Positions 1 to 10,002 of a stretch of 64,000 nt of DNA are shown here, one piece after another. The notes under the pieces are model-generated. The model did not search any database, was not told the DNA's origin, and saw nothing but the letters and a program-made list of their open reading frames with translations. Position numbers and translations under genes: made by a program. The stretch comes from CBDCCV01 sp965215025 (GTDB taxonomy: Bacteria > Bacteroidota > Rhodothermia > Rhodothermales > Salinibacteraceae), in the NCBI GenBank assembly GCA_965215025.1, contig CBDCCV010000001.1, positions 1,116,001 to 1,180,000 on the forward strand, written 5' to 3'. Each line of letters starts with the position of its first letter. Within the stretch, counting starts at the first letter, position 1.

Positions 1-1
1 G

Positions 2-994
2 GCGGATGTCGTGGTGAGCGACAGCGCCCTCACGCAGTGCATCAAGGAGATCCGCAAGCAGCTTGGCGACGACGCCTCGAATCCGCGCTACATCCAGACG
101 GTGCCCCGCCACGGCTACCGCTTCATCGCAGCCGCAGAGTCTCTCGCGGCCGACCGGCCCGGTTCAGATCCGCCTCAGCGAGAGGAAAGCGCAGGGGCGC
201 CCCAAGTCGGGGCCGTCGTTGCCCCCCGTAGCGAGGAGGGATGGCGGATGTGGCGCGACGGCCTGCGCGAGTGGGGGGCGGGAACGCTCGGCGGCGCGGT
301 CGCGGGGCTGCTCGGCGGGTTGCTCTACGGCTTCGGACTTGCCTCCGCAGAGGCGGGCGTGGGGACGCTTTCGACGCTGCTCGTGCTCATCAGCCTCAAC
401 GTGCTGGTGGGCCTGGCCGGAGGCTTCGGCGTCAGCTTCGGCCTTGCGGGGGCGGGCGTGGCCGCGCGTTCCTTGCCGAAGATGCGCGTCCCGCTTCGCG
501 TGGCCGGCGCGGCGCTGGGAGGGCTTTTCGTCGGCGCCTTGGCCAAGCTGCTCGGTGTGGACGCGTTCAACCTGCTCTTCGGCCGCGCTCCGGCCGGCAT
601 CACCGGCGGGCCGGAGGGGGCGGTCCTGGGCGCGGCCCTCGCGCTGGGTGCGCACCTGGGGAATCGCCTTGGAGATCGCTTCGAGGGTGCCGCGCGCTGG
701 TGGCACGCAGCGGCCGGGGCGGGACTGGCCGGGGCCGCAGCGGGCGCGCTCATCCCGCTGGCCGGGGGCCGCCTCATGGGCGGCAGCCTCGACCTCTTGG
801 CGACGTCGTTCGCCGGGTCGAGGCTCCAGCTCGACCGATTCGGACTGCTTTTCGGAGAGCTGCACTTCGGCCGCGCGACGCAGGTAGCGTTGGGAGGCGT
901 CGAAGGGTTGCTCTTCGGCGGCTGCGTCGTGGGCGCCCTCGCCCTCCTGAGGGGCCGCTTCGGAGGTGGAAGATCGAGCCGCTGGAGGCTCTAA
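2..994 (+). CDS. Winged-helix (OmpR/CadC-type) N-terminus fused to a Gly-rich multi-pass membrane domain, 5' partial
   Basis: The reading frame is open from the window edge, so the true start lies upstream; the GTG at 11 is internal. The first ~45 residues match the end of a trans_reg_C winged helix (L-T-Q-C-I-K-E-I-R-K-Q-L, then 'PRYIQTVPRHGYRF', the typical wing). A linker of about 35 residues follows, then a roughly 240-residue Gly/Ala/Leu-rich region with several likely membrane segments, including paired 'GGLLYGFGLA' and 'GGLFVGALAKLLG' stretches. CadC/ToxR-like proteins join a DNA-binding head to a membrane anchor, so a membrane-tethered transcription regulator is the best inference. 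The many membrane segments are unusual for CadC, which has one. No sensor motif is visible. Confidence 0.7.
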   Translation, partial: ADVVVSDSALTQCIKEIRKQLGDDASNPRYIQTVPRHGYRFIAAAESLAADRPGSDPPQREESAGAPQVGAVVAPRSEEGWRMWRDGLREWGAGTLGGAVAGLLGGLLYGFGLASAEAGVGTLSTLLVLISLNVLVGLAGGFGVSFGLAGAGVAARSLPKMRVPLRVAGAALGGLFVGALAKLLGVDAFNLLFGRAPAGITGGPEGAVLGAALALGAHLGNRLGDRFEGAARWWHAAAGAGLAGAAAGALIPLAGGRLMGGSLDLLATSFAGSRLQLDRFGLLFGELHFGRATQVALGGVEGLLFGGCVVGALALLRGRFGGGRSSRWRL

Positions 995-1086
995 TTCGGC
1001 CCGCTTGCACGCTTTCGAGCGGCATCGCTCAGAGGGTGCAAAGGAAAGTCGTGCAGGCGCTCCTCAGAGAAGCAGCGAAGTGAGAA

Positions 1087-1163
1087 TGGTGGGCCTGCTG
1101 GGACTTGAACCCAGAGTCTGCCGATTATGAGTCGGATGCATTAACCGATTATGCTACAGGCCC
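1087..1163 (-). tRNA. tRNA with CAT anticodon (elongator Met or Ile2), CCA encoded
   Basis: The reverse strand folds as a full cloverleaf. The acceptor GGGCCTG (1157-1163) pairs with CAGGCCC (1091-1097), followed by discriminator A and an encoded CCA. The D-stem is GCAT/ATGC, the anticodon loop is CTCATAA, and the T-arm is CTGGG-TTCAAGT-CCCAG. The CAT anticodon is shared by initiator Met, elongator Met and Ile2 (lysidine). The paired first acceptor base argues against the initiator. Elongator Met and Ile2 cannot be separated by eye. Confidence 0.93.
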
Positions 1164-1251
1164 CGGTCGGTGTTGCAGACCTACGCCGTGGCCGGAGGGG
1201 ACGTTTCCGCCAAGGGACTTGCGTCGCAGGAGAGCCTGCGTTGCAGCGGGG

Positions 1252-1908
1252 CTACGCCTCCTGCGCGTTCTTCTGCCGCCGGTGCTTTTTGCAGAGGTAA
1301 CCGTACGCCTCGTTGATCCTGCGCGTCTCGGTCTCGGCAACGGCGCGCAGCTTCTCGCCCAGGTGGGCGGTTTTGTCCGGGTGGTATTGCAAAGCGAGCG
1401 CCCGGTAGCGCGCCTTAATCTCCTCAAGGGAGGCGTCTTCGGTTACGCCCAGGACGGCGCGGCAGCGCACAGCTTTGCCGTCGCGTGGCCGGGCCGGGCG
1501 TGCGGGCCGCTCCTCCGTCTCCTGGTGCAGCCCGGCCAGGTACTCGGCCCAGAGGCGCTCCTGCTCGGTCTGGCGGCGGCCCTGCTCCGCGCGGCGGTGG
1601 CGGGCGTAGGCTCGCTGCCGAGCCGCCTCGGCCTGCTGGCGGCGCCGGCGCTCGCGGGCGCGCTGCTCTGGCGTCTCGGCATGGACCGCGGCGCCGCAGT
1701 ATGCGCACGCCGCGCGTGTGCCGGACTTCCCCGACCGCTGCGCCGGGGTCCGGCGCCGGCACGCTGCGCACCAGAACAGACGCAGCCGCAGCGGCGCTCC
1801 TTTCTTGGAAAGCGACCGCCTGCGCAGCGCGCCGATCTGTTTCAGCATCACGTAATAGAGGAGCGCGGCTCCAACCGTGCCCATCACGATGATGATGTAG
1901 AAGCTCAT
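1252..1908 (-). CDS. J-domain membrane-anchored co-chaperone-like protein
   Basis: The 218-residue protein opens with a short membrane segment (about residues 3-20). A zinc-ribbon-like part follows with CAAC (~47-50) and CAYC (~68-71) pairs, then a long Arg/Gln/Glu-rich helix (~78-130). The C-terminus is a J-domain: 'LGVTEDASLEEIKARYR', then HPD in 'LQYHPDKTAH', then 'RRINEAYGYL'. J-domains stimulate the ATPase of a DnaK partner. The C-terminal J-domain and the lack of a G/F region make this a class III type. It is monocistronic between the tRNA and kbl, and the client is unknown. Confidence 0.8.
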   Translation of the reverse strand: MSFYIIIVMGTVGAALLYYVMLKQIGALRRRSLSKKGAPLRLRLFWCAACRRRTPAQRSGKSGTRAACAYCGAAVHAETPEQRARERRRRQQAEAARQRAYARHRRAEQGRRQTEQERLWAEYLAGLHQETEERPARPARPRDGKAVRCRAVLGVTEDASLEEIKARYRALALQYHPDKTAHLGEKLRAVAETETRRINEAYGYLCKKHRRQKNAQEA

Positions 1909-2060
1909 GGCCGATGCGCTGCCGTAGGAGAAAGGGAAACATTGAGCGGTGTGCCAGACGGCAGCACCACTCGCATTAACCTACGGCCTCGGTCCAGAGG
2001 GCATGTACGCCGCCGCCGCCGTGCGGTGGGCGCGCTCTGGAGCGTGGCGGCTGCTCCTCT

Positions 2061-3302
<1,242 letters not shown>

Positions 3303-3330
3303 GGCGTTTCAAGGGGGGACGTTTGGGTGA

Positions 3331-3400
3331 ATGAAGGTGAGGAAGTGCGAAGAGGTGAGCGTGCAGAAGAAAAACATCTACACCTCCGTACGTCCATACC
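3331..3400. repeat. Heptad-periodic intergenic spacer (tdh-kbl)
   Basis: The spacer holds a G-rich stretch with 7-bp rhythm (GGTGAAT, GAAGGTG, AGGAAGT...) and an opposing C/T-rich stretch (CATCTAC, ACCTCCG, TACGTCC, ATACCTA). This is the same two-arm arrangement seen more clearly at 10615, 21511 and 41288. The match here is looser. Confidence 0.4.
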
Positions 3401-3407
3401 TACAAAA

Positions 3408-4352
3408 TCAGACCTCGAGCGACTGCTGCGCGCGCAGCTTTTCGAGCATGTCCTCGACGAGGTCGTCGAGGTCGAAGGCGGGGCGCCAGCCCCAGTCGGC
3501 GCGGGCGGGGGCGTCGTCTACGGAGGCGGGCCAGAAGTCGGCGATCTCTTGGCGCGCATCCGGGGCGTAGGTGCAACGGAAGCCCGGCACGCGCGCTTGG
3601 AGGGCGGCGGCCAGCTCCTCGGCGGAGAAGCTCACCGCGCCGATGTTGTAGCTCGTGCGCACGGTAATCTGCTCTTCCGGCACGGCCATGAGGTCGAGCG
3701 CGGCACGGACGGCGTCCGGCATGTGCATCATCGGGAGGCGCGTCGAGGGGCGCAGGAAGCAGGTGTAGGCTTCGCCCTGGGCGGCGGCGCGGCACATCTC
3801 CACGGCGTAATCGGTGGTGCCGCCGCCGGGTGGGGCGGTGTGGGAGATGAGGCCGGGGTAGCGCAAGCTCCGCACGTCCACGCCGTACTTGCGGTGATAG
3901 TAGCGGCACAAAAGCTCGCCGCTTACCTTGGTGACGCCGTACATCGTGTGCGGATCGAGCGGGGCGTCCTGCGGCGCCTCGTCGCGCGGCGTGGCCGGAC
4001 CGAACACGGCGATGGACGAGGGCCAGAACACCTTGAGTTCTTTCTCGCGCGCGAGGTCAAGCACATGCTTGAGGCCGTACATGTTGACTTCCCAGGCGCG
4101 GTCTGGCGCGCGCTCGCCCGTGACGGAAAGCAGGCTCGCCAGATGGTACACGGCGCCGATGTCGTGCGCCTCAACCACGCGCCGAAGCGCCTCGGCGTCG
4201 CGCACGTCGGCTTTCTCGAAGGCGCCGCTGTAGGAACGAGGCCGCTCAAGGTCCAGGCCGACGACCTCACGCTCCGGATGCGCGCGGCGAAGCGCCTCCG
4301 TGAGGTCGCTGCCGATCTGCCCGGCCGCGCCGGTAACTAAGATGCCGTCCAT
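3408..4352 (-). CDS. tdh: SDR-type L-threonine 3-dehydrogenase (NAD-dependent epimerase fold)
   Basis: I place the start at the ATG at 4352 ('MDGILVTGAAGQIGSDL'), where the Rossmann fold begins, giving 314 residues; an upstream in-frame ATG adds 28 non-conserved residues. The glycine-rich loop GAAGQIGS and the catalytic Tyr/Lys in 'MYGVTKVSGELLCRYY' identify an extended SDR. The residues 'SLRYPGLIS', 'GGGTTDYAVEM' and 'RLPMMHMPDAVRA' are typical of the short-chain L-threonine dehydrogenases of Bacteroidota and some archaea. It oxidises threonine to 2-amino-3-ketobutyrate, the substrate of the adjacent Kbl. That pairing strongly supports this over a sugar epimerase. Confidence 0.9.
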   Translation of the reverse strand: MDGILVTGAAGQIGSDLTEALRRAHPEREVVGLDLERPRSYSGAFEKADVRDAEALRRVVEAHDIGAVYHLASLLSVTGERAPDRAWEVNMYGLKHVLDLAREKELKVFWPSSIAVFGPATPRDEAPQDAPLDPHTMYGVTKVSGELLCRYYHRKYGVDVRSLRYPGLISHTAPPGGGTTDYAVEMCRAAAQGEAYTCFLRPSTRLPMMHMPDAVRAALDLMAVPEEQITVRTSYNIGAVSFSAEELAAALQARVPGFRCTYAPDARQEIADFWPASVDDAPARADWGWRPAFDLDDLVEDMLEKLRAQQSLEV

Positions 4353-4672
4353 GAAACAGGCTGCGTCAATAAAGGCAAGTTGCAGAAAAAACGGCGACCC
4401 TGGATTGGAACCGCTTCCGGCCGGGCACCGCGTCAATCCGTCTGCTGAACGGGGCGGTCCGGCTTGGGTTCGGCTTGGCGCTGGGACAAGCTGCGCCGCC
4501 TGCCAGATTTCACGTCCCTTTCCCGCACGGGCTGCCGCGCCGCGAAGCGGTACCGCTCGCTCTGTTGACGTGACGAACAGGGTGCATCATCAAGTTTTTT
4601 TAACAAAAGAAGGTGGATGGCTTAATAAAAAACTGCTATCATTGTCAGAGGCCAAAAACAAATCGAAGAACC
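4353..4672. promoter_or_regulatory. Divergent control region between tdh-kbl and the Lrp-type regulator
   Basis: This 320-bp region has no gene. It contains a perfect 12-bp palindrome AGCGGTACCGCT (4546-4557). Nearer the regulator is an AT-rich inverted repeat, AGTTTTTTTAA (4593-4603) against TTAATAAAAAACT (4622-4634), which stands out in this GC-rich genome. Lrp-type proteins bind AT-rich dyads next to their own genes, so the second element is a candidate operator. This is inferred from position and composition only. Confidence 0.45.
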
Positions 4673-5146
4673 GTGACGGACCGTATCGACGACATCGACG
4701 TCCACATCTTGACGTTGCTTCAAAAGCACGGCCGCATCAAGCGCACCGACATCTCTGAGGCCGTGGGCCTCTCGCCGCCGGCCGTCTCGGAGCGGATGCG
4801 CAAGCTTGAAGAGCGCGGCGTCCTCACCGGCTACCACGCCACGGTGGACGCTAAGAAGCTGCACGTGGACATCACCGCTTTTATCCGTGTGCGCGTGGAC
4901 GGCTCGGAGCACTACCCCGCCTTTGTCGAAGCCGTCGCGGCCATGGACGAAGTTTTGGAGATGCATTCCATCACCGGCGAGGGGTCGCACATCCTCAAGG
5001 TGCGCACGAAGAACACGACCACGCTCGAGAAGCTACTCTCGCGCCTGCAAGCGCTCGGCGGCGTGAGCGGCACCTCGACGAGCATCGTCCTGACCTCGTT
5101 CAAAGAAACGCGCGCCATCCCCGCCGAGCCGACTGATTTGGCGTAA
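4673..5146 (+). CDS. Lrp/AsnC-family transcriptional regulator
   Basis: I choose the GTG at 4673, where family similarity begins ('VTDRIDDIDVHILTLLQKHG'), giving 157 residues; an ATG at 4613 would add 20 residues lying in the AT-rich control DNA. The helix-turn-helix is 'RTDISEAVGLSPPAVSERMRKLEERGVLTGY' in outline (about residues 20-50). The C-terminal RAM/effector domain follows ('ITAFIRVRVDGSEHYPAF', 'HSITGEGSHILKVRTKN'). It is divergent from tdh-kbl, which makes a threonine- or glycine-responsive local regulator likely. Confidence 0.9.
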   Translation: MTDRIDDIDVHILTLLQKHGRIKRTDISEAVGLSPPAVSERMRKLEERGVLTGYHATVDAKKLHVDITAFIRVRVDGSEHYPAFVEAVAAMDEVLEMHSITGEGSHILKVRTKNTTTLEKLLSRLQALGGVSGTSTSIVLTSFKETRAIPAEPTDLA

Positions 5147-5206
5147 ACGTACGTCCCCTCAAGTTCCCCCACACGCCCAACCTCCCACACTCCCACACGC
5201 AACCCC

Positions 5207-7414
5207 ATGCCCAAGCCCCGCGAAGACTACAACCTCCTGGCCGCCACCAAGTACGCCCGGAAAAACGGCAACGGCCGGAGCGCCCAAGCCCGCCCGGCGA
5301 TGGACGTCGAGAAAATCTTTGGCGAGAACACCTTCGGCCTCGAGGCCATGAAGAGCCGCCTGCCGAAGAGCATCTACAAGAGCATCCTAGCCACCGTCGA
5401 AGGCGGGCAGCCGCTCGACCCCGACGTGGCCGACACCGTGGCGCTGGCCATGAAGGAGTGGGCCGTCGAGAAAGGCGCCACGCACTACACGCACTGGTTC
5501 CAGCCCTTGACCGGCTACACCGCCGAGAAGCACGACTCCTTCATCACGCCGAATCAGGGCGGCGGCGCCATCGCCGAGTTCTCCGGCTCCGACCTCGTGC
5601 AGGGCGAGCCGGACGCCTCCTCGTTCCCAAGCGGCGGCCTGCGCGCCACGTTCGAGGCGCGCGGCTACACGGCGTGGGACCCCACCTCGCCCGCCTTTAT
5701 CGTCGAGAACCCGAACGGCTCCTACCTCGCCATCCCCACCGCCTTTGCGTCGTGGACGGGCGAGGCGCTCGACAACAAAACGCCGCTCCTGCGCTCGATG
5801 CAGGCGCTCGACACCCAGGCCCGCCGCGTGCTCGAACTCTTCGGCGACGCGGGCATCCGCCGCGTGTACTCCACCGTGGGGTGTGAGCAGGAGTACTTCC
5901 TCATCGACGAGGAATACTACTACCGCCGGCCCGACCTCATCAGCGCCGGGCGCACGCTCTTTGGCGCGAAGCCGCCGAAGGGGCAGGAGCTGGACGACCA
6001 CTACTTCGGCTCGATCCCGGAGCGCGTCCTGGCCTGCATGTTGGACGTCGAGCGCGAGCTGTACCGCCTGGGCGTGCCGGTAAAGACGCGCCACAACGAG
6101 GTGGCGCCGTCGCAGTACGAGATCGCGCCCATCTTCGAGAACGCCAACGTCGGCGCCGACCATCAGCAGCTTCTGATGACGGTCTTGCAGAAGACGGCGC
6201 GGCGCCACGGCCTCGTCTGCCTCCTGCACGAGAAGCCCTTTGCGGGCATCAACGGCTCCGGCAAGCACAACAACTGGTCCATCGCCACGGACACCGGGCT
6301 GAACCTCCTCGGTCCGGGCGATACGCCACACAAGAACACGCGCTTTCTCTTCTTCTGCGCCGCCGTGATCCGCGCTGTGCACCAGCATCAGGATCTTTTG
6401 CTCGCGGCCATCTCTTCGGCGGGGAACGACCACCGCCTCGGCGCCAACGAGGCCCCGCCCGCCATCCTCTCCATCTTCCTCGGCGATCAGCTCACCGACG
6501 TGTTCGAGCAGCTGGCCGAGGGCGCTGCGGAGTCGAGCAGGGAGGGCGGCCTCATGGGGCTGGGCGTGGACACGCTCCCGCAGCTGCCGCGCCACGCCGG
6601 CGACCGCAACCGCACCTCGCCGTTTGCCTTTACGGGCAACAAGTTCGAGTTCCGCGCCGTCGGCTCCAACAGCTCGGTCTCCTTCCCCAACACGGTCCTG
6701 AACGTGATCGTGGCCGAGGCGCTCTCGGACATGGCCGGGATGCTGGAGGAGAAGCTCAAAAGCTCCGAGCCGAGCGAGGAGCAGCTTGAAGCGGCCGTCG
6801 GCGAGGTCGTGCGCGCGGTCTACCGCGAGGCCAAGCCCATCGTCTTCAACGGCGACAATTACTCCGAAGAATGGCGCGAGGAGGCCCGCACGCGCGGCCT
6901 CCTGAACGTGCCCTCCACGATGGACGCGCTCGTGCATCTCAAGAAGAAAGAGAACGCGCAGCTTTTCGCCCGCCACCACGTCTTGAGCGAGCGCGAGCTG
7001 GAGAGCCGCTTCGAGATCTTGGTCGAGCAGTACTTCAAAACGATCAACATCGAGGCGGAGACGACCGAGAGCATCGCCCGGACGATGGTGCTGCCCGCCG
7101 CCGCGCGCTACCTCGGCGAGCTGGCGCAGACGGTAGAGCGCGGCGACGACATCGGCCTCTCGTTCGGCGGCGTGCGCGAGACGGCCGAGGAGGTGAGCGG
7201 ACGCATCGACACGCTGCGCCAGGCCATCAAGGCGCTCATCGAAGCCAACAAAGACGAGGGCGGCGACGAGGCCGAGGACAAAGCGCGGCACATGCAGAAA
7301 ACCGTCATCCCCGCCATGCAAGACGTGCGCACGGCCGCCGACCGCCTGGAGCGCGCCGTCCCGTACGACCTCTGGCCGCTGCCGACGTACCGCGAGATCC
7401 TGTTCGTGAAATAG
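5207..7414 (+). CDS. glnN: Glutamine synthetase type III
   Basis: The protein has 735 residues, in the size range of GSIII (~700-730) and much longer than GSI or GSII. The N-terminal GSIII-specific segment ('EKIFGENTFGLEAMKSRLPK') is followed by the catalytic core: 'HYTHWFQPLTGYTAEKHDSF', the Glu ligand region 'GCEQEYFLID', 'RHNEVAPSQYEIAPIFENAN' and 'GINGSGKHNNWSI' with the nucleotide-binding loop, then 'NRTSPFAFTGNKFEFRAVGS'. It condenses ammonia and glutamate with ATP. It stands alone with no P-II gene nearby. The upstream C-rich spacer (5160-5206, CTCCCACACTCCCACACG) shows the 7-bp rhythm seen elsewhere. Confidence 0.97.
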   Translation: MPKPREDYNLLAATKYARKNGNGRSAQARPAMDVEKIFGENTFGLEAMKSRLPKSIYKSILATVEGGQPLDPDVADTVALAMKEWAVEKGATHYTHWFQPLTGYTAEKHDSFITPNQGGGAIAEFSGSDLVQGEPDASSFPSGGLRATFEARGYTAWDPTSPAFIVENPNGSYLAIPTAFASWTGEALDNKTPLLRSMQALDTQARRVLELFGDAGIRRVYSTVGCEQEYFLIDEEYYYRRPDLISAGRTLFGAKPPKGQELDDHYFGSIPERVLACMLDVERELYRLGVPVKTRHNEVAPSQYEIAPIFENANVGADHQQLLMTVLQKTARRHGLVCLLHEKPFAGINGSGKHNNWSIATDTGLNLLGPGDTPHKNTRFLFFCAAVIRAVHQHQDLLLAAISSAGNDHRLGANEAPPAILSIFLGDQLTDVFEQLAEGAAESSREGGLMGLGVDTLPQLPRHAGDRNRTSPFAFTGNKFEFRAVGSNSSVSFPNTVLNVIVAEALSDMAGMLEEKLKSSEPSEEQLEAAVGEVVRAVYREAKPIVFNGDNYSEEWREEARTRGLLNVPSTMDALVHLKKKENAQLFARHHVLSERELESRFEILVEQYFKTINIEAETTESIARTMVLPAAARYLGELAQTVERGDDIGLSFGGVRETAEEVSGRIDTLRQAIKALIEANKDEGGDEAEDKARHMQKTVIPAMQDVRTAADRLERAVPYDLWPLPTYREILFVK

Positions 7415-7857
7415 GATTCACGCCAGCAAATCCTGTTTGCGAAGTGGGGGCGCGCGAAGCACATTCGGCCTGGCAAGGAGGCATTGCAGCGCGGAGCACG
7501 GCCCGTCCACTTTCGCAGAGGCCCGCCCGGCGAGTCAGCTCGGGCAGGCTTCTGTGCTGATCCAAGAGGTTGGCCTGTGCGCTGAGGAGATGCGTCTAAA
7601 GTTAGCACTGCTATGCGCTTTAGGCACAAGGGGCGACTCTGGGGAACGATGCGGCGCGGGAAATTTAGTACGGCAGCGCGCGCCTGCCTGAAACCTGCTC
7701 AAGATAAGGCGAGCGCTCCCGCCGCGTCTCCGTCACCCAGGGGGACGCGCGAGTGGCGCCGGGCTGCCCAGCGGCCTCTGCTGCACGCGCCTCAGCGGGC
7801 CGAACGCGCATAAGACCACACCCCTGGTGCTGGTCAAGTAGAACCCGTCAGACTAAG
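7415..7857. other. Gene-free stretch
   Basis: Between glnN and the next terminator I find no open frame with recognisable family features; the short frames here are Arg/Pro-rich and look non-coding. The start of the region repeats an 'AATCCTGTT' found at the end of glnN (7398 and 7425). No tRNA, RNA family or promoter could be supported. Confidence 0.5.
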
Positions 7858-7894
7858 AAAAGCCCGCCCCGGCGCTGTGCCGAGGCGGGCTTTT
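7858..7894. terminator. Bidirectional rho-independent terminator
   Basis: A perfect 11-bp stem, AAAAGCCCGCC (7858-7868) with GGCGGGCTTTT (7884-7894), encloses a 15-nt loop. A-rich and T-rich sides make it work on both strands. It lies 24 bp beyond the stop of the minus-strand protease and would also end plus-strand transcripts. Confidence 0.9.
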
Positions 7895-7917
7895 CGTTGG
7901 CGTTGCGGCGCTGGCGG

Positions 7918-9552
7918 CTACTCCAGGTAGAAGTCGTACGCGCCGCTGCCGCTGTACGAGTCCACGAGCCAGTAGTAGTAACCTGAGGAGCCGTTGTACT
8001 GGACGTCCTCGTCTGAGTCGCCGGAGGTCGAGCTGGCGACGGTGACCCAGCGGCGGCCGTTCCATTTCCTCAGGTAGAGGTCGAAGTCGGCGTTGGAGGG
8101 GCCGCGCAGGTAGCCCGTCTCATTGCCGTTGCCGGCGTAGTACGTGCCGTTGGGCTGCGCGTCGGAGTCGCTCGATCCGCTCAGCGTGCCGGTGTAGAGC
8201 GAGCAGTTGTCGCAGGGCGCGTCGTCATCGCCATCGCCGTCGCCATCGCCGCCGCCTTCGGTGAGCGGGCTGTAGAGCAGGAGGTTGGGCGAGCCGCTGC
8301 GGATGCCCGAGAGCGCGCCCTCGGTGGCCGTGCTCGTGATGGCGCTAAAGACGGACGCGGGCGAGGCGCCGCCGTTGTTCTCCAGGTAAAGCGCCGCGGC
8401 GCCCGCCACGTGCGGCGACGCCATCGACGTGCCGCTGATCGTGTTCGTGGCCGAGTTGGACGTGTACCAGGCTGAGGTGATCTGCGACCCCGGCGCAAAA
8501 ATGTCCACGCACGAGCCGTAGTTCGAGAATGAGGAGCGCTGGTCCGAGGACGTGGTAGAACCGACGGTGAGCGCGTCGTCCACGCGGGCGGGCGAGGCGT
8601 TGCAGGCGTTGGCGTTCGAGTTCCCCGCCGCCACGGCAAACGTGACGCCGCTGTTGATGGCGTTCTGCACGGCGTTGTCAAGCGCCGTCGAGGCGCCGCC
8701 GCCCAGGCTCATGTTCGCCACCGAGGGGCCGCTCGCGTTTTGCGCGACGTAGTCCACGCCGGCAATCACGCCGCTGTTTGAGCCGGACCCCTGGCAGTTC
8801 AGGACGCGCACGGCGTAGAGCGTCACGTCTTTGGCCACGCCGTACGTCGCGCCGCCGACGGTGCCGGCCACGTGCGTGCCGTGCCCGTTGCAGTCCTGCC
8901 CGTTCCGCCCATCGCCGATGGCGTCAAAGGCTGCCACGGCCCGCCCGCCAAAATCATTGTGCGAGGTACGGATGCCGGTGTCCAGGATGTAGGCGTTCAC
9001 GCCGCTGCCGGTGGGCGTGTACTCGTACGTGCCGTCAAGGCCGCTGCGGTCGTCCACGCGGTCGAGGCCCCACGGCGCGTTGTTCTGCGTGCCGATGGCG
9101 TGCACAGTCTGGTCCTGCTCGACAAACGCCACGTCCGGGCGCTGCGCTATCTGCTCGGCCTCGGCGGCAGAAAGCTGCGCGGCGAAGCCTTTGAGCGCGG
9201 CGGAGTACGTGTGCTTGAGCGTGCCGCCGTGCCTCAGCATAAGCTGCTCGGCGCGCCGCTCCACGGCGCCGGCCACTTGCAGATGACTGGCGCCCGGCTC
9301 GGCAATCGCTTCTTCAAAGACGACGATGTACTGGCCGGGTATCTTCTCAGAGGCGGGCTGTTGCGTGGGCAGCTCTGTGGCGCCGGGCGCGTCGGCGGGC
9401 GGGGCTTGGGTGAGGTTCATCTCGGCCGATGGTTTCTCGGCCGTGGCTTCGGCGCCCACTGGCGGGGAGGAGCTGTCGCAGCCGGCGGCTGCGAGAAGGA
9501 CCATCAGGAAAAGAGGGAGGGAAAGGCGTTTTGCGGTATCTGATAGGCGCAT
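7918..9552 (-). CDS. Secreted lipoprotein subtilisin-like (S8, proteinase K-type) serine protease
   Basis: The start is the ATG at 9552: 'MRLSDTAKRLSLPLFLMVLL' followed by AAAGC gives a lipoprotein signal peptide; the longer frame adds 43 residues without one. Domains in the 544-residue precursor: I9 propeptide ('PGQYIVVFEEAIAE' to 'VAFVEQDQTV', about residues 70-150), then the S8 domain with the full triad Asp ('YILDTGIRTSHNDF'), His ('DCNGHGTHVAGTVGG') and Ser ('SGTSMASPHVAGAAAL'). A short Gly/Asp run leads to a C-terminal PPC-like beta domain ('NADFDLYLRKWNG...YYYWLVDSYSGSGAYDF'). It is an extracellular or surface endopeptidase, likely nutritional. Confidence 0.93.
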   Translation of the reverse strand: MRLSDTAKRLSLPLFLMVLLAAAGCDSSSPPVGAEATAEKPSAEMNLTQAPPADAPGATELPTQQPASEKIPGQYIVVFEEAIAEPGASHLQVAGAVERRAEQLMLRHGGTLKHTYSAALKGFAAQLSAAEAEQIAQRPDVAFVEQDQTVHAIGTQNNAPWGLDRVDDRSGLDGTYEYTPTGSGVNAYILDTGIRTSHNDFGGRAVAAFDAIGDGRNGQDCNGHGTHVAGTVGGATYGVAKDVTLYAVRVLNCQGSGSNSGVIAGVDYVAQNASGPSVANMSLGGGASTALDNAVQNAINSGVTFAVAAGNSNANACNASPARVDDALTVGSTTSSDQRSSFSNYGSCVDIFAPGSQITSAWYTSNSATNTISGTSMASPHVAGAAALYLENNGGASPASVFSAITSTATEGALSGIRSGSPNLLLYSPLTEGGGDGDGDGDDDAPCDNCSLYTGTLSGSSDSDAQPNGTYYAGNGNETGYLRGPSNADFDLYLRKWNGRRWVTVASSTSGDSDEDVQYNGSSGYYYWLVDSYSGSGAYDFYLE

Positions 9553-10002
9553 AGGAAAAGACGGACTTGGGGGAAACAAGCGAGAAACAGAAACAGACCG
9601 GGCGCACGACAAACGCGCCCCAAGACGAAAACCACCGACTACGACGCACCGCCAACACGCGAGGCGTTTCGGCGCGCTCAATAAATCTTCCGTGTTTCTG
9701 CACCGAATATTCTACGAAAGGCCATGCTCTGTTAATGTTACAAGTGCATGAACCTTTGGATTGCAGGCCATGCGCTTTTGGATGACTTGCCGAAAACAGG
9801 CGCGGGCCGCCCCGCCGTGGTCGCTCTGTAAGCGTTCACTTCAGTGCGGAAAAGAGGGCGCGAGAAGATCGGCTTGCTGCATCGGTGCGCGTGGTGAGCG
9901 CCGGGGCCGGGTGGATTGATTCCTTTGCCGTGCGCTATCTTGAGCCGTGCAGGGTTCCCTGTTTCCTCATCCGCAGCAGCCTCTCTTTTCCGCCCCGCCC
10001 GC
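9553..10002. other. Divergent intergenic region, no gene seen
   Basis: This 450-bp stretch separates the divergent protease and ECF sigma genes and must hold both promoters. It is AT-richer around 9680-9750. I could not fix a convincing -33/-7 pair, and no RNA gene or repeat was found. Confidence 0.5.

Noticed and set aside
5387..7321. 644-residue open frame antisense to glnN
   Set aside because: It is the Arg/Val/His-rich mirror of a high-GC gene; glnN on the other strand has full family motifs.
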